Assembly (NCBI RefSeq): GCF_011045165.1
Contig: NZ_JAAKZI010000014.1
Location: 1 to 64,000, forward strand
DNA: 64,000 nt
Origin: Arthrobacter silviterrae
GTDB taxonomy: Bacteria > Actinomycetota > Actinomycetes > Actinomycetales > Micrococcaceae
Reading direction: 5' to 3'
In this document: piece after piece, positions 25,931 to 36,331 of the stretch
Numbering within the stretch: the stretch's first letter is position 1
Layout: each line of letters starts with the position of its first letter
Translations under genes and position numbers: made by a program
The notes under the pieces: generated by a model
The model's input: only the letters and a program-made list of their open reading frames with translations
What the model was told of the DNA's origin: nothing
Databases searched by the model: none

Positions 25931-26338
25931 ATGGCACTAATCCGCGTTTCCGAAGCCGCCCGCTTCCTGGGCGTCAGCGACGACACCGTCCGGCGCTGGC
26001 TGGACAACGGCACGCTCCATGGCCACAAGGACAAGCAGGGGCGCATCGCCATTGAGGGGACGGAGCTGGCGGAACTGGCCAAGGCGCAGTCCCAGTTGCC
26101 GGACGATCCAACAGGCGTGGGCAGTTCGGCGCGCAACAGGTTCGTGGGCCTGGTCACCAGCGTCATCATGGACAAGGTGATGGCGCAGGTGGAATTGCAG
26201 TGCGGCCCGTTCCGCGTGGTGTCCCTCATGAGCAGCGAGGCCGTCCGGGACCTGAAGCTGGAACCCGGCTCCGTGGCCACCGCCGTGGTCAAGTCAACCA
26301 CCGTGATCATCGAAATCCCCCAAGGGGCCAAGCCATGA
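25931..26338 (+). CDS. Small HTH plus Mop (TOBE) molybdate-binding protein
   Basis: A 135-residue protein. Residues 1-50 are an excisionase/MerR-like helix-turn-helix (ISVSEAARFLGV-type: VSEAARFLGVSDDTVRRWLD). Residues about 66-133 are a single Mop/TOBE domain (SARNRFVGLVTSVIMDKVMA, then VVSLMSSEAVRDLKLEPGS and AVVKSTTVI). Such Mop domains bind molybdate or tungstate as oligomers. It overlaps modA by 4 bp and leads modABC, so it may be the molybdate-sensing regulator in place of ModE, or a storage protein that also binds DNA. Confidence 0.85.
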   Translation: MALIRVSEAARFLGVSDDTVRRWLDNGTLHGHKDKQGRIAIEGTELAELAKAQSQLPDDPTGVGSSARNRFVGLVTSVIMDKVMAQVELQCGPFRVVSLMSSEAVRDLKLEPGSVATAVVKSTTVIIEIPQGAKP

Positions 26339-27138
26339 AGAAACTGTTCCGCAAGCCGGCCGCCGCCGCAGCCGCCGTCCTTGTCGCCATGTCCCTGGCC
26401 GCGTGCTCAGGAGGCGCCGCCACACCCGGTGCGTCGACATCGGCGGGCAGCACGGCCGGGCTTTCCGGAACGCTGACGGTGTTTGCAGCCGCGTCGCTGA
26501 AAAAGACGTTTAGCGAGCTGGCTACGCAGTTTGAGGCGGCCAACCCGAAGGTCAAGGTGTCCCTAAGTTTTGACGGTTCCTCCACGCTGGTCACCCAGAT
26601 TGTTGAAGGGGCCCCGGCGGACGTTTTTGCCTCGGCCGACCAGGCAAACATGAAGAAGCTCAGCAATGCCAAACTGGTCTCCGGCACCCCCGCCGTCTTT
26701 GCCACCAACGTCCTGACCATCGTGGTGCCGCCCAACAACCCGGCGGGCATCACCTCCTTTGCCGACCTCGCCAAGCCGGGCGTCAAGGTGGTGGTCTGCG
26801 CCGCCCAAGTCCCCTGCGGGGCCGCCGCCAAGGCAGACGAGGCAAGCGCCGGCGTCGTGGTTAAACCGGTGAGCGAGGAACTTAACGTCACCAGCGTCCT
26901 GGGCAAGGTCACCTCCGGCGAGGCCGACGCCGGCCTGGTGTACGTCACGGACGCCACCACGGCGGGGAGCAAAGTCAAGGCGGTGCCGCTCACGCTCGCA
27001 AACCCCACTGTCAACAAGTACCCGATCACCACGGTCTCCACCACCAAAAACCCGGAATTGGCCGCGGCCTTCATCAAACTGGTCACGGGGCCGGACGGGC
27101 AGAAGGTGCTCGGCGATGCCGGTTTTGGCGCACCATAG
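26335..27138 (+). CDS. modA: Molybdate ABC transporter substrate-binding lipoprotein ModA
   Basis: Captures molybdate outside the cell. The 267-residue protein has a lipoprotein signal ending LAAC with the lipidated C24. The mature part starts [17 protein letters not shown], with [23 protein letters not shown] and VYVTDATT, the usual ligand-binding segments of ModA. Its ATG overlaps the HTH-Mop gene stop, and its 3' end overlaps modB by 23 bp. This tight overlap suggests translational coupling. Confidence 0.95.
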   Translation: MKKLFRKPAAAAAAVLVAMSLAACSGGAATPGASTSAGSTAGLSGTLTVFAAASLKKTFSELATQFEAANPKVKVSLSFDGSSTLVTQIVEGAPADVFASADQANMKKLSNAKLVSGTPAVFATNVLTIVVPPNNPAGITSFADLAKPGVKVVVCAAQVPCGAAAKADEASAGVVVKPVSEELNVTSVLGKVTSGEADAGLVYVTDATTAGSKVKAVPLTLANPTVNKYPITTVSTTKNPELAAAFIKLVTGPDGQKVLGDAGFGAP

Positions 27139-28054
27139 CGCGGGACAGTCCGGGCCGGGCCGCCGAAAGGCCGTCAAGAGGTGGGAGTACCAGGCGGTGC
27201 CGCGGTGGGTTTTCGCCCTGGCGGCGGCCGGCGCACTCTTCATCCTGCTGCCGCTGCTGGGCATGGTGGCCAAGGTCAATTGGGGCAACTTCATCCCCCT
27301 CATCACCTCGGATTCCTCGCGTGCCGCCCTGCTGCTGAGCCTCAGGACGGCCGCAGCCAGCACGGGGCTCTGCATTGTTTTTGGCGTCCCGCTGGCGCTG
27401 GTCCTGGCGAGGGCGCGGTTCACCGGGCAGCGGATCCTGCGGGCGCTGATCCTGCTGCCGCTGGTGGTGCCGCCGGTGGTGGGCGGCCTGGCGCTGCTGT
27501 ACACCTTTGGCCGGGAGGGGCTGATCGGCAAGTCGCTGTCCCTGGCCGGAATCAACATCGCCTTTTCCACGACGGCGGTGGTCATGGCGCAGGCATTCGT
27601 GGCCCTGCCGTTCCTTGTGTTGAGCCTGGAGGGCACCTTGCGCACGGCCGGGCAGCGGTATGAGGCCGTCGCCGCCACCCTTGGCGCGCGCCCCTCCACC
27701 GTTCTGCGCCGGATCACGCTGCCCCTGGTGCTGCCCGGGCTGGTGTCCGGGGCCGTGCTGGCCTTCGCCCGCAGCCTGGGCGAATTCGGCGCCACGCTGA
27801 CCTTTGCCGGCAGCCTGCAGGGAGTCACCCGCACGCTTCCACTGGAAATCTACCTGCAGCGAGAGACCGATCCCGACGCCGCCGTGGCCCTGTCCTTCCT
27901 GCTGATCGCCGTTGCCGTGGTGGTGGTGGGGCTGACGTACCGCACACCGAAACTGCCGGCGCCCCGCGGGGCCTCCGGCCGGGGCCTGAATGTTGACGCG
28001 GGCTCCAGCGCCGGCGTTCCGGCGGACACCGGCCCGGATGGGGCCCGGCCGTGA
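27116..28054 (+). CDS. modB: Molybdate ABC transporter permease ModB
   Basis: Inner-membrane channel subunit, 312 residues. About 40 N-terminal residues precede the first membrane segment ([20 protein letters not shown]). Around five to six segments follow, and the cytoplasmic EAA loop is [20 protein letters not shown], which docks on ModC. Later [11 protein letters not shown] and [10 protein letters not shown] are typical of ModB/CysT permeases. The ATG at 27116 lies inside modA; a start a little downstream cannot be excluded. Confidence 0.93.
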   Translation: MPVLAHHSAGQSGPGRRKAVKRWEYQAVPRWVFALAAAGALFILLPLLGMVAKVNWGNFIPLITSDSSRAALLLSLRTAAASTGLCIVFGVPLALVLARARFTGQRILRALILLPLVVPPVVGGLALLYTFGREGLIGKSLSLAGINIAFSTTAVVMAQAFVALPFLVLSLEGTLRTAGQRYEAVAATLGARPSTVLRRITLPLVLPGLVSGAVLAFARSLGEFGATLTFAGSLQGVTRTLPLEIYLQRETDPDAAVALSFLLIAVAVVVVGLTYRTPKLPAPRGASGRGLNVDAGSSAGVPADTGPDGARP

Positions 28055-29118
28055 CACTGGAACTGAAGGCCACCATTGCCGAGCGCCACCTAGACGTGTC
28101 CCTGTCAGTGGGCCCGGCGGAAACCCTGGCCGTCATGGGCCCCAACGGGGCGGGCAAGTCCACGCTGGTGCAGATTGTGGCCGGGCTGCTCAAGCCCGAC
28201 GCCGGCCAGGCCACCTTGGGTGCCCGCACCCTGTTCCGCACGGGGCCGGCACCGCTGTGGCTGCCGCCGCATGCCCGCGGGGTGGGACTGCTGGCCCAGG
28301 ACCCCCTGCTGTTCCCGCACCTGAGCGTGCTGGACAACGTCGCCTTCGGGCCGCGGAGCAAAGGACTGGGCCGGGCGGAATCAAGTGCCGTGGCACGGCA
28401 CTGGCTCGGCGAGGTGGACGCCCTGGAACTGGCCGCCCGCAGGCCCGCCCAGCTTTCCGGCGGGCAGGCCCAGCGCGTGGCCCTGGCCCGGGCACTGGCA
28501 ACCGATCCGGAACTCCTGCTGCTGGACGAGCCCATGGCCGCCCTGGACATCAACAGCGCCCCGTTCCTGCGCAGCCTGCTCAAGCGGGTGCTGGCCGGCC
28601 GACGCGCCATCATCGTCACCCACCATGTCCTCGACGCCCTCATGCTCGCAGACCGGATCATCGTCATGGACCGCGGCCGGATCGTGGAATCCGGGCCCAC
28701 GGCTGCCGTCCTGGCCCATCCGCGGAGCAGCTTTGCGGCCTCGCTGGCCGGGCTGAATGTCCTGACCGGTTCCGTCACCGGCACCTCCGTACAAACGGCC
28801 GACGCCGGCTTGGTCGCCGGCCGCCTGACCGGCGGCTTCGCAGGGGCCGGCACCCCCGCGGACGGTGGGACGGAGGGCCTGGCGGCGTTCCCGCCGTCGG
28901 CCGTGTCAGTGTTCCTGGCTCCGCCGCAGGGCAGCCCACGCAACTGCTTTCCGGTGGCGGTGACGGAGCTGGAACCGCACGGTGACCACATCCGCGTGCG
29001 GGCCGGCCGGCTGGCGGCGGACATCTCCCCCGCGGCCATGGCGGACCTGGGGCTGGAGCCGGGATCGGCCGTTTTCTTTGTGGTCAAGGCTGCCGAGGTG
29101 GCTATTTATCCGGCGTAG
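28051..29118 (+). CDS. modC: Molybdate ABC transporter ATP-binding protein ModC
   Basis: ATPase of the transporter, 355 residues from GTG 28051 with GTGA overlap to modB. Walker A is GPNGAGKST (about 30-38), the Q-loop is in [14 protein letters not shown], the signature is [15 protein letters not shown], Walker B is [11 protein letters not shown] and the switch His is in IIVTHH. The C-terminal part (from about 270) forms a TOBE/Mop-like regulatory domain. A hairpin at 29157-29190 follows. Together with the genes before it this completes molybdate uptake, presumably feeding molybdenum-cofactor enzymes encoded elsewhere. Confidence 0.95.
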   Translation: MTLELKATIAERHLDVSLSVGPAETLAVMGPNGAGKSTLVQIVAGLLKPDAGQATLGARTLFRTGPAPLWLPPHARGVGLLAQDPLLFPHLSVLDNVAFGPRSKGLGRAESSAVARHWLGEVDALELAARRPAQLSGGQAQRVALARALATDPELLLLDEPMAALDINSAPFLRSLLKRVLAGRRAIIVTHHVLDALMLADRIIVMDRGRIVESGPTAAVLAHPRSSFAASLAGLNVLTGSVTGTSVQTADAGLVAGRLTGGFAGAGTPADGGTEGLAAFPPSAVSVFLAPPQGSPRNCFPVAVTELEPHGDHIRVRAGRLAADISPAAMADLGLEPGSAVFFVVKAAEVAIYPA

Positions 29119-29156
29119 GGGCGGGCCCGGCAGGCTGCGAATCGCACCCGGAAAAC

Positions 29157-29190
29157 GGAAAGTCCCCGGCGAGCTGGCCGGGGACTTTCC
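29157..29190. terminator. Terminator between modC and the initiator tRNA gene
   Basis: GGAAAGTCCCCGGC (29157-29170) pairs perfectly with 29177-29190, loop GAGCTG. On the minus strand it is followed by CCGTTTTCC. It serves both convergent genes. Confidence 0.82.
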
Positions 29191-29196
29191 TCATCA

Positions 29197-29273
<77 letters not shown>

Positions 29274-29329
29274 TTGCGTCCTCAACAGTACATGCGTTTG
29301 GGCGGATCACCAACTCGGGAGGGTTCGGC

Positions 29330-29391
29330 GGGATGCCGGAACGGACAATGGATCCCGATATATCAAACTCATTTGTCCGTTCCAGCATCCC
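29330..29391 (-). terminator. Terminator-like inverted repeat after the crotonase gene
   Basis: A 19-bp inverted repeat with one mismatch (29330-29348 with 29373-29391, core GGAACGGACAA) surrounds a 24-nt loop. It is just past the end of the crotonase gene on the minus strand. Confidence 0.6.
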
Positions 29392-29421
29392 CGGGTCCCG
29401 ACAGGCTCAGCCGCCGGCAGC

Positions 29422-30198
29422 CTAGCGGTGCTTGAATTCCGCGAGGCGCTTTTCGGTGAACGCCGCCATGCCCTCCTTCTGGTCCTCCGTGGCGAAGCAG
29501 GAGAAGATGAGCCGGCGTTCCAGCCGGACACCTTCGGCCAGGGTGGACTCGTAGGCGGCGTTGACGGCTTCCTTGGCGATCATGGCCACGGGCTTGGACA
29601 TGGCGGCAATGGTGGCGGCGGCGGCCAGGGCCTCATCCAGGAGCGAGTCCACGGGCACCACGCGCGCCACCAGGCCCGCCTGTTCGGCCTCAACGGCGCC
29701 CATGACGCGCCCGGTCAGCACCATTTCCATGGCCTTGGCCTTGCCAACGGCGCGGGTGAGCCGCTGCGAGCCGCCCATGCCGGGGATGACGCCCAGCTTG
29801 ATTTCGGGCTGGCCGAACTTGGCATTGTCGGCGGCGATGATGAAGTCGGCAATCATGGCCAGCTCGCAGCCGCCGCCCAGCGCATGGCCGGCGACGGCGG
29901 CAACCATGGGGGTGCGCACCCGGGCCAGGGCGTCCCACGCGGAGAACCAGTCCAGCTGGTACATCTCCACGGAGGACTTCCCCGCCATTTCCTTGATGTC
30001 CGCACCGGCGGCGAAGGCCCGGGAGGAGCCGGTGATGACAATGGCACCCACTCCAGGGTCGGCGTCGAACGCCTGCGCGGCGGCCAGGATTTCCCGGCCC
30101 ATGGCGTCGTTCAGCGCGTTCAGTGCCTCGGGGCGGTTGAGCGTGATGAGGCCCACCCGGCCGCGCTGTTCGGCAAGGATCAGGGAAAATGTGCCCAT
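29422..30198 (-). CDS. Enoyl-CoA hydratase (valine operon)
   Basis: Crotonase of 258 residues adding water to enoyl-CoA. The oxyanion-hole strands are [11 protein letters not shown] and [15 protein letters not shown]; catalytic glutamates are in [16 protein letters not shown] (E of PEI) and GCELA. It starts at ATG 30198, 13 bp after the mmsB stop, and is the last gene of the operon. In valine breakdown it would act on methacrylyl-CoA, between the dehydrogenase and the hydrolase encoded upstream. Confidence 0.92.
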   Translation of the reverse strand: MGTFSLILAEQRGRVGLITLNRPEALNALNDAMGREILAAAQAFDADPGVGAIVITGSSRAFAAGADIKEMAGKSSVEMYQLDWFSAWDALARVRTPMVAAVAGHALGGGCELAMIADFIIAADNAKFGQPEIKLGVIPGMGGSQRLTRAVGKAKAMEMVLTGRVMGAVEAEQAGLVARVVPVDSLLDEALAAAATIAAMSKPVAMIAKEAVNAAYESTLAEGVRLERRLIFSCFATEDQKEGMAAFTEKRLAEFKHR

Positions 30199-30211
30199 TG
30201 AGGGGTGTGCC

Positions 30212-31150
30212 TTACTCTTCGGGGGCGGCTGCGTGGGAGGCCGCCCGGATGGTGTTGATGATGCCGGAAAAGTCAGTTCCCGCCCCGCCGTCCAGGGCAA
30301 AGTGGCGGTAGATTTCCTCCGCCGCGCGCCCCAGCGACGCCTCGACGCCTGTCGCGTTCAGCGCCTCCACGGCCAGGCCCAGGTCCTTGGCCATCAGGGC
30401 GCCGGCGAATCCGGGCTGGTAGTCGCGGTTGGCCGGGCTGGCCGGAACCGGTCCGGGGACGGGGCAGTTGGTGGTCAGCGCCCAGCACTGGCCGGAGGCG
30501 TTCGCGGCCACGTCGTAGAGCGCCTGGTGGGTCAGGCCCAGCTGCTCGCCGAGCACAAAGGCCTCGCTCACGGCGATCATGGACACGCCCAGGATCATGT
30601 TGTTGCAGACCTTGGCGGCCTGCCCGGCGCCGTGCCCGCCGCAGTGGACAATGCGCCGGCCCATGACCTCGAAGAACTCGGCGGCGTCGGCAAAGTCCTC
30701 CGCGGTCCCGCCCACCATGAACGTCAGCGTCCCGGCCTCGGCGCCCATGACGCCTCCGGAGACGGGCGCGTCCAGGCTGTGGTGGCCGGCGGCCAGCGCC
30801 ATTTCATGGGCCGTCCGGGCGTCCTCCACGGCAATCGTGGAGCACTCCAGGAACAGGGAGCCGGGCTTGGCCGCGGCGAGCAGCCCGCCGCCGGGGCCGT
30901 CGCCTTCGTAGGCGGCAAAGACATGCTTTCCCGCCGGGAGCATCGTGATGACCACATCCGCGCCCGCGGCAGCCTCGGCGGAGGATGCCGCCACCGCAAC
31001 CCCGGCCGCCCGTGCCGCCTCCAGGGCCGCCGGGACCACGTCAAAGCCGGTGACCTGATACCCGGCCTTCACCAGGTTCGCGGCCATGGGCCCTCCCATG
31101 TGCCCCAGCCCGATAAACCCAACAGTCCGCTTCGCTGCATCGTTGCTCAT
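30212..31150 (-). CDS. mmsB: 3-hydroxyisobutyrate dehydrogenase
   Basis: NAD-dependent enzyme oxidising 3-hydroxyisobutyrate to methylmalonate semialdehyde. The 312-residue protein shows [20 protein letters not shown] (cofactor fold and signature), [20 protein letters not shown] (substrate loop) and [15 protein letters not shown] with the catalytic Lys, then KDLGLAVEA. Its ATG overlaps the upstream hydrolase stop (ATGA). All neighbours belong to the same pathway; a methylmalonate-semialdehyde dehydrogenase gene is not in the window. Confidence 0.94.
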   Translation of the reverse strand: MSNDAAKRTVGFIGLGHMGGPMAANLVKAGYQVTGFDVVPAALEAARAAGVAVAASSAEAAAGADVVITMLPAGKHVFAAYEGDGPGGGLLAAAKPGSLFLECSTIAVEDARTAHEMALAAGHHSLDAPVSGGVMGAEAGTLTFMVGGTAEDFADAAEFFEVMGRRIVHCGGHGAGQAAKVCNNMILGVSMIAVSEAFVLGEQLGLTHQALYDVAANASGQCWALTTNCPVPGPVPASPANRDYQPGFAGALMAKDLGLAVEALNATGVEASLGRAAEEIYRHFALDGGAGTDFSGIINTIRAASHAAAPEE

Positions 31151-32214
31151 TGCCCTGCCACCGTTCCCTTCCGTAGCTTTCCCAGGCCCAGTTCATGCGG
31201 GCCGAGGTCTTCAAATGCGCGTGCCACGACGTCGGCCGGCACGTCGGCAAGCGTTGCCGGGGACCAGGCCGGGTTGCGGTCCTTGTCCACCAGCTGCGCC
31301 CTGATCCCCTCTGCAAAGTCGGGCCAGCGCAATGCCCGCAGGGACACCCTCAAATCCTGGTTCAACGCGTCCTCGAGCGAGTCGAGCGCACGCGCCCGCC
31401 GCAGCGCCGCCAGCGTCACAGTCACCGCGGTGGGCGACTTGGCCGCAATGGTTGCCGCGGCCTTGGCGGCCAGCGGCTCGCTGCGGCGCGCCAGCCGCGC
31501 AAAGATGGCGCCGGCGTCGTCCCCGGCATAGGCGTCATCAATCCAGGCCCGCTCGGCCAGCAGTGCCGAGGCCGGCGGTACCTGCCCGTAAAGTGCGACG
31601 GCGGCGCTTGCGGTCCGCTCGGACAGTGCGGCCACCAGCGGGGCCAGGTTCGCGGCGTCCACGAAGTGGTCGGCCAGTCCCATGGCCACGGCGTCCGCGC
31701 CGCTGACCATGCCGCCGGTGAGCGCTGCGTGCGTGCCCAGCTCCCCGGGGGCGCGGGAGAGCAGGTAGTTACCGCCCACGTCCGGGACAAAGCCGATGCC
31801 GGTTTCCGGCATGCCCACGCGGGAGCGTTCGGTGACCACCCGGTGGGAGGCGTGGGCGGAAATCCCCACTCCCCCGCCCAGGACCACCCCGTCCATGAGC
31901 GCCACGACGGGTTTGGGGTAGCGCCTGATGCGGGCGTTGAGGTGGTATTCGTCCCGCCAGAACTGTTCGGTGGCATTGCCGCCGGTGCGGGCGTCGTGGT
32001 AGATCGTGACGATGTCCCCGCCGGCACACAAGCCCCGCTCGCCGGCACCGGAAATCAGCACGGTGGCAACGGCGTCGTCGCTCTCCCACGCGTCCAGGGC
32101 CCGCGCCACGGCCACCACCATGCCGTGGTTGAGCGCGTTCATGGCCTGCGGCCGGTTGAGCACCACATGCCCCAGGTGTCCCGTGCGCTGCACCAGAACG
32201 TCAGTGTTCTCCAT
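31147..32214 (-). CDS. 3-hydroxyisobutyryl-CoA hydrolase
   Basis: Crotonase-fold thioesterase of valine degradation, freeing 3-hydroxyisobutyrate from CoA. Signature motifs are GLCAGGDIVTIY, VALMDGVVLGGGVGIS and MPETGIGFVPDVGGNYLLS, the last specific for this group against ordinary hydratases. The start is set at ATG 32214 (355 residues), with GGAGG 8 nt before. An in-frame ATG at 32283 overlaps the upstream stop and would add 23 poorly structured residues; it is possible too. Confidence 0.92.
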   Translation of the reverse strand: MENTDVLVQRTGHLGHVVLNRPQAMNALNHGMVVAVARALDAWESDDAVATVLISGAGERGLCAGGDIVTIYHDARTGGNATEQFWRDEYHLNARIRRYPKPVVALMDGVVLGGGVGISAHASHRVVTERSRVGMPETGIGFVPDVGGNYLLSRAPGELGTHAALTGGMVSGADAVAMGLADHFVDAANLAPLVAALSERTASAAVALYGQVPPASALLAERAWIDDAYAGDDAGAIFARLARRSEPLAAKAAATIAAKSPTAVTVTLAALRRARALDSLEDALNQDLRVSLRALRWPDFAEGIRAQLVDKDRNPAWSPATLADVPADVVARAFEDLGPHELGLGKLRKGTVAGQ

Positions 32215-32279
32215 GGACCCATCCTCCTGCAACTTGCCGCCCTGCGCACCTTCACTCGCGGCACGGTCCCTGGTGGTGC

Positions 32280-33419
32280 TCATGCCTTTTCCACGGCCAG
32301 GCGGCCCACAATCAGGCGCATGATTTCATTGCTGCCCTCCAGGATTTGGTGCACGCGCAGGTCCCGGACAATCTTCTCCAGGCCGTATTCGGAGAGGTAG
32401 CCGTAGCCGCCGTGGAGCTGGAGTGCCTGGTTGGCCACGCGGAAGCCGGTGTCGGTGGCCACGAGCTTGGCCATGGCGCAGAGCCTGACCAGGTCCGCGT
32501 CCTTGTCCTCCAGCGCTTCGGCGGCGCGCAGCAGCATGGTGCGGGCGGTTTCCAGCTCGGTGTCCATGTCCGCCAGCTCGAAGAGGAGGTGCTGCTGCTT
32601 GATGAGGGGGCCGCCGAAGGCCTGGCGTTCCTTGAGGTAGGCCACGGACTTTTCAAAGGCTGCCCGTCCCCCGCCCAACGAACAGGCGCCAATGTTGACG
32701 CGGCCGCCGTTGAGCCCCTTCATGGCGATCATGAAGCCGTCGCCCTCCTCGCCCAGCCGGTTGGTGACAGGGACGCGGACGTTCTCAAAGACCACCTGGC
32801 GGGTGGGCTGGGCGCGCCAGCCCATCTTCTTCTCCTCCGCGCCGAAGGACAGGCCGGGCGTGCCGTTGGGGACGATGATGGCGGAGATGCCGTGGCTGCC
32901 GGTGTCCTGGGTGCGGGCCATGACCACGTACCACGCCGAGGTGCCGGCCCCGGAGATGAACTGCTTGGTGCCGTTGATGACGTAGTCGCCGCCGTCGCGC
33001 ACGGCACGCGTTGCCAGGGCACCGGCGTCGGAGCCCACCCCGGGCTCGGTGAGGCAGTAGCTGCCCAGCTCGGTCATGGCGGTCAGCCCCGGCAGGCAGC
33101 GGGCCCGCTGGGCGTCATTGCCAAAGGCGTCGATCATCCAGGCCACCATGTTGTGGATGGAGATGTAGGCGGCGATGGAGGGATCGGCCGCCGCCAGCTC
33201 CTCAAAGATCAGCACGGCGTCCGTGCGGGTCATCCCGGAGCCGCCGTAGTCCTCGCCCACGTAAATGCCGCCCATGCCCAGGGCCCCGGCCTCGGCCAGC
33301 ACGTCCACCGGGAAGTGCTTGTGCTCGTCCCAGTCGGCGGCGTGGGGGGCCAGCGACGTGGCGGCAAAGTCACGCACCATTTCCACAATTGCCTGCTGGT
33401 CCTCGGTGAGTGAATACAT
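32280..33419 (-). CDS. Acyl-CoA dehydrogenase (probably isobutyryl-CoA)
   Basis: FAD enzyme forming the 2,3-double bond of an acyl-CoA and giving electrons to ETF. The 379 residues contain YCLTEPGVGSDAGAL (flavin-binding), FISGAGTSAWYVVMART, RQAFGGPLIKQQH, QLHGGYGYLSEY and LEGSNEIMRLIVGR, with the catalytic Glu in the last segment (SNEIM area). AAGGGAG precedes the ATG. It heads the operon with the hydrolase, mmsB and hydratase, so isobutyryl-CoA is the likely substrate. An ETF pair lies a little upstream on the same strand. Confidence 0.93.
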   Translation of the reverse strand: MYSLTEDQQAIVEMVRDFAATSLAPHAADWDEHKHFPVDVLAEAGALGMGGIYVGEDYGGSGMTRTDAVLIFEELAAADPSIAAYISIHNMVAWMIDAFGNDAQRARCLPGLTAMTELGSYCLTEPGVGSDAGALATRAVRDGGDYVINGTKQFISGAGTSAWYVVMARTQDTGSHGISAIIVPNGTPGLSFGAEEKKMGWRAQPTRQVVFENVRVPVTNRLGEEGDGFMIAMKGLNGGRVNIGACSLGGGRAAFEKSVAYLKERQAFGGPLIKQQHLLFELADMDTELETARTMLLRAAEALEDKDADLVRLCAMAKLVATDTGFRVANQALQLHGGYGYLSEYGLEKIVRDLRVHQILEGSNEIMRLIVGRLAVEKA

Positions 33420-33495
33420 GGCGTCTCCCTTGACGTTTGCGGGCCTTGGCCCATCGTTCCGTCCCGCCCGTGCCTGGTGGGCCGGGTGCGGGACC

Positions 33496-34428
33496 TTACT
33501 TGCTGACCTTGCCCGTCAATGAGGCGATCGGCCTCAGGAACAGGGGGCGGGCAGCGAACCAGGCGCCCACAATGACCAGCAGGGAGAAGGCAAAGATGCC
33601 AAAGCCCCACCAGTTCACGGCGTCGCTGGAACCATACATGTGGTTGAGGTTGCGCAGGGCGCCGGTGGCCAGCACCAGCGTCACGTGCACAATGATGAAC
33701 AGGACAAAATACAGCATGACGGGGAAGTGGACCCTGCGGGCCAGCTCAATGGGGTAGGCCCTGTTCAATGCCTTGGCGTTCTTCGGCCAGGCGCCCGACA
33801 TCCGGATGCCCGTGAGGATGGCCAGCGGCGCGGCAATGAACACGGTCAGGAAGTAGGTGAGCAGCTGCAGCGAGTTGTAGTTCACCCAGCCGTTCTCCGT
33901 GGGCCAGTTCAGGGACAGGTACTGCAGCCCGGCCGAGACGGCGTTGGGGAACACGTCCCAGCTGGTGGGCACAATGCGCAGCCACTGTCCGGTGGCGAGG
34001 ATGACGATGATGAATATCAGCCCGTTGAGCACCCACAAGGCATCCAGGCTCAGGTGGAACCACAGGTCCAGGCTGATTTTGGTGGGCGGGTTATTCGTCT
34101 TGATGAGGCCCTTGTTGTTGCGGATCCAGTGGGCCGGGGGCCGCTTGGAGGTGCGCACCTGCCAGCCGGACCGGATGATCAGAACAATGAAGAACACGTT
34201 CAAAAAGTGCTGCCAGCCCAGCCAGGCCGGGAACCCGACGGGCGCCGTGGCGGGCAGTTCGGACTGGCCCGGGTACGTCACCATCCACGACTTCACCCCG
34301 TCCAGGCCCGTGAACCAGCGCGCGGCCAGCACCAGCACCAGCAGGACAAGGACGACGCCGGCCCCCACCATGGCAGGCTTGGCCCACCGGTTGCTGCTCC
34401 CGGACTTATTCTTTGCGGGGGTCGACAT
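33496..34428 (-). CDS. Cytochrome b/b6-domain membrane protein
   Basis: A 310-residue integral membrane protein with about five segments (near 17-37, 72-92, 130-150, 195-215, 228-248, 275-295). Likely haem-ligand histidines are in [30 protein letters not shown] and FIIVHVTLV. This looks like the cytochrome b561/Ni-Fe-hydrogenase b-subunit group that links a redox partner to the quinone pool. No molybdoenzyme or hydrogenase is next to it. Instead it lies between etfBA and an acyl-CoA dehydrogenase operon on the same strand, so a role in passing ETF electrons on is possible but not shown. Confidence 0.8.
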   Translation of the reverse strand: MSTPAKNKSGSSNRWAKPAMVGAGVVLVLLVLVLAARWFTGLDGVKSWMVTYPGQSELPATAPVGFPAWLGWQHFLNVFFIVLIIRSGWQVRTSKRPPAHWIRNNKGLIKTNNPPTKISLDLWFHLSLDALWVLNGLIFIIVILATGQWLRIVPTSWDVFPNAVSAGLQYLSLNWPTENGWVNYNSLQLLTYFLTVFIAAPLAILTGIRMSGAWPKNAKALNRAYPIELARRVHFPVMLYFVLFIIVHVTLVLATGALRNLNHMYGSSDAVNWWGFGIFAFSLLVIVGAWFAARPLFLRPIASLTGKVSK

Positions 34429-34536
34429 CAGTTATGAACCTCTTTCGGGAAAACTTCCTGCGGCACCGCGGGCGCCTTTCAACTGCCTTATTTCTAACAG
34501 GTCTGGGAGGCAGATGCCCGCTGGGGCCGGCCACCG

Positions 34537-35502
34537 TTACGCCTTTCGGGCCGCCAGTGCGTCCATCAGCTGCGGCACCACGGTGAACACGTCGCCCACC
34601 ACGCCAAAGTCGGCCACGTCAAAAATGGGCGAGTCGCCGTCCTTGTTGATGGCCACAATGGTCTTGGCGGTCTGCATGCCCGCCCGGTGCTGGATGGCGC
34701 CGGAGATGCCGAGAGCAATGTAGAGCTGCGGGGATACGCTGACGCCCGTCTGGCCCACCTGCGCCGTTTGGGCCACATAGCCGGCGTCGACGGCGGCACG
34801 GGATGCCCCGACGGCCGCGCCGAGCGCGTCGGCCAGCTGTTCCACCAGGACAAAGTTTTCCTTCGAGCCCAAGCCGCGCCCGCCGGAGACCACCGTCTTG
34901 GCGGCCCGCAGCTCGGGGCGGCTGCTGGTTGCCGGGGCGTCGTTGGCGGAGTCGATCCGGGCCCCGCTGCCGGGTGCGAGCGCCACGGTGCTGACTTCGG
35001 CCGTGGCAGCGGGGGCGGCACCGTCGATGGCTCCCTGGCGGATGGTGATGACGGGCAGGCCGCCGTCGACCGCGGACTCCACTGAATATGTGCCGCCAAA
35101 GACCGAATGCCCAGCCACGATCCGCCCGGCGTCCTCCCGCACGGACACGGCGTCCGCAATCAGCGCCCCGCCCGTCCGAACGGCGAGCCGGGCTGCAACC
35201 TCGCGCCCGTCGACGGAGTGCGCGGCCAGCACGGCGGCGGGCGCCAGGGCTGCCACGGCGTTGGCCAGCGCGTCCACGGCGGGCGTGCCCAGCACGGTGT
35301 CGGCATCCGCCCCCACAGCCTGGTAGATCGCGGTGGCGCCCAGCCCGCCCAGGTGGGTGACGGCGTCGTCGGTCAGGTTTGCCGGGGACGCCACCACGGC
35401 CACGGGGGTGCCCAGGGATGCGGCCGCAGCCAGCAGCCCGCGGGCCGAGGCCGAAACGCCGCCCTGGCGGTTCAGTTCAACAAAAACCACAATGTTTGCC
35501 AT
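34537..35502 (-). CDS. etfA: Electron transfer flavoprotein alpha subunit (second copy)
   Basis: A 321-residue EtfA. The FAD part is clear: [52 protein letters not shown] and DFGVVGDVF. It follows the second etfB by 12 bp. The sequence differs at many positions from the first EtfA (14737-15705), so the copies are not a recent duplication. Neighbouring branched-chain acyl-CoA genes suggest this ETF serves them. Confidence 0.95.
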   Translation of the reverse strand: MANIVVFVELNRQGGVSASARGLLAAAASLGTPVAVVASPANLTDDAVTHLGGLGATAIYQAVGADADTVLGTPAVDALANAVAALAPAAVLAAHSVDGREVAARLAVRTGGALIADAVSVREDAGRIVAGHSVFGGTYSVESAVDGGLPVITIRQGAIDGAAPAATAEVSTVALAPGSGARIDSANDAPATSSRPELRAAKTVVSGGRGLGSKENFVLVEQLADALGAAVGASRAAVDAGYVAQTAQVGQTGVSVSPQLYIALGISGAIQHRAGMQTAKTIVAINKDGDSPIFDVADFGVVGDVFTVVPQLMDALAARKA

Positions 35503-35514
35503 GCCCAGCCCTTC

Positions 35515-36282
35515 CTAGACCAAACGGTTTTCAATGAGGTATTCGGCCAGCAGCGTGCCGGCGTTGCCCTCGTCAACAATCTTGGTGCCCGCCACACGGG
35601 CCGGCCTTTCTGCACTGGAGACAATCACCGTGCGGGCAGGGGTTGCCGGAACGTCCAGCCCGGACACCGCCAGGGTGGCCACGGGCTTGCGCTTTGCGGT
35701 CAGGATGCCCTTGAAGTTGGGGAAGCGGGCCTCGGCGGCGCGCTCGGTCACGGTCACCACGGCGGGGAGCCCGGAACTGACGGACAGCGTTCCGTTGTCG
35801 TCCTGGCGCTCCCCGGAAACCTTGTCTCCAGCCAGCGTGATGGTGGACAGCGAGCCTGCCAGGGGCAGGCCCAGGTGTTCGGCGATCATGGCCGGGACCA
35901 CGCCGCCGCGGCCGTCGGTGGACTCGTTGCCTGCCAGGATGACGTCGGCGGCAGTGTCCTTCAGCGCGGCGGCCAGGACGGCCGCCGTCCTGACGGCGTC
36001 GGCCCCGGCGAGGGAATCGTCCAGGATGTGGATGCCGGAATCGGCTCCCATGGAAAGCGCCTTGCGGATGGCTTTGGCAGCTTCGGCAGGCCCCATGGCC
36101 AGCACCGCCACCTCGGTGGACTTGTCCTTGTCCTTGACCTGGAGCGCCACTTCCAGGGCGCGCTCGTTGATCTCGTCCACGATGTTGTCCCCGGCGTCTC
36201 GGTTGAGCCACCCGGTGGAAGGGTCAAGCGTTCGTTCATCCGAGGTGTCAGGCACTTGCTTGATCAACACAACGATCTTCAT
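35515..36282 (-). CDS. etfB: Electron transfer flavoprotein beta subunit (second copy)
   Basis: A 255-residue EtfB starting MKIVVLIKQVPDTSDERTLD, with VDEINERALEVALQVKDKD, LAGNESTDGRGGVVPAMIAE (AMP site) and VVTVTERAAEARFPNFKG. The start ATG 36282 has AAAGGGG 6 nt before it; an ATG 27 nt upstream is less likely. It is the first gene of the etfBA-cytochrome unit and is divergent from a marR gene, with three phased TACTAG boxes in between. Confidence 0.95.
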   Translation of the reverse strand: MKIVVLIKQVPDTSDERTLDPSTGWLNRDAGDNIVDEINERALEVALQVKDKDKSTEVAVLAMGPAEAAKAIRKALSMGADSGIHILDDSLAGADAVRTAAVLAAALKDTAADVILAGNESTDGRGGVVPAMIAEHLGLPLAGSLSTITLAGDKVSGERQDDNGTLSVSSGLPAVVTVTERAAEARFPNFKGILTAKRKPVATLAVSGLDVPATPARTVIVSSAERPARVAGTKIVDEGNAGTLLAEYLIENRLV

Positions 36283-36331
36283 GTACAGCCCCTTTGCTGG
36301 AATTGCCAAAATGGTGGCACTGCGTCCAGAT

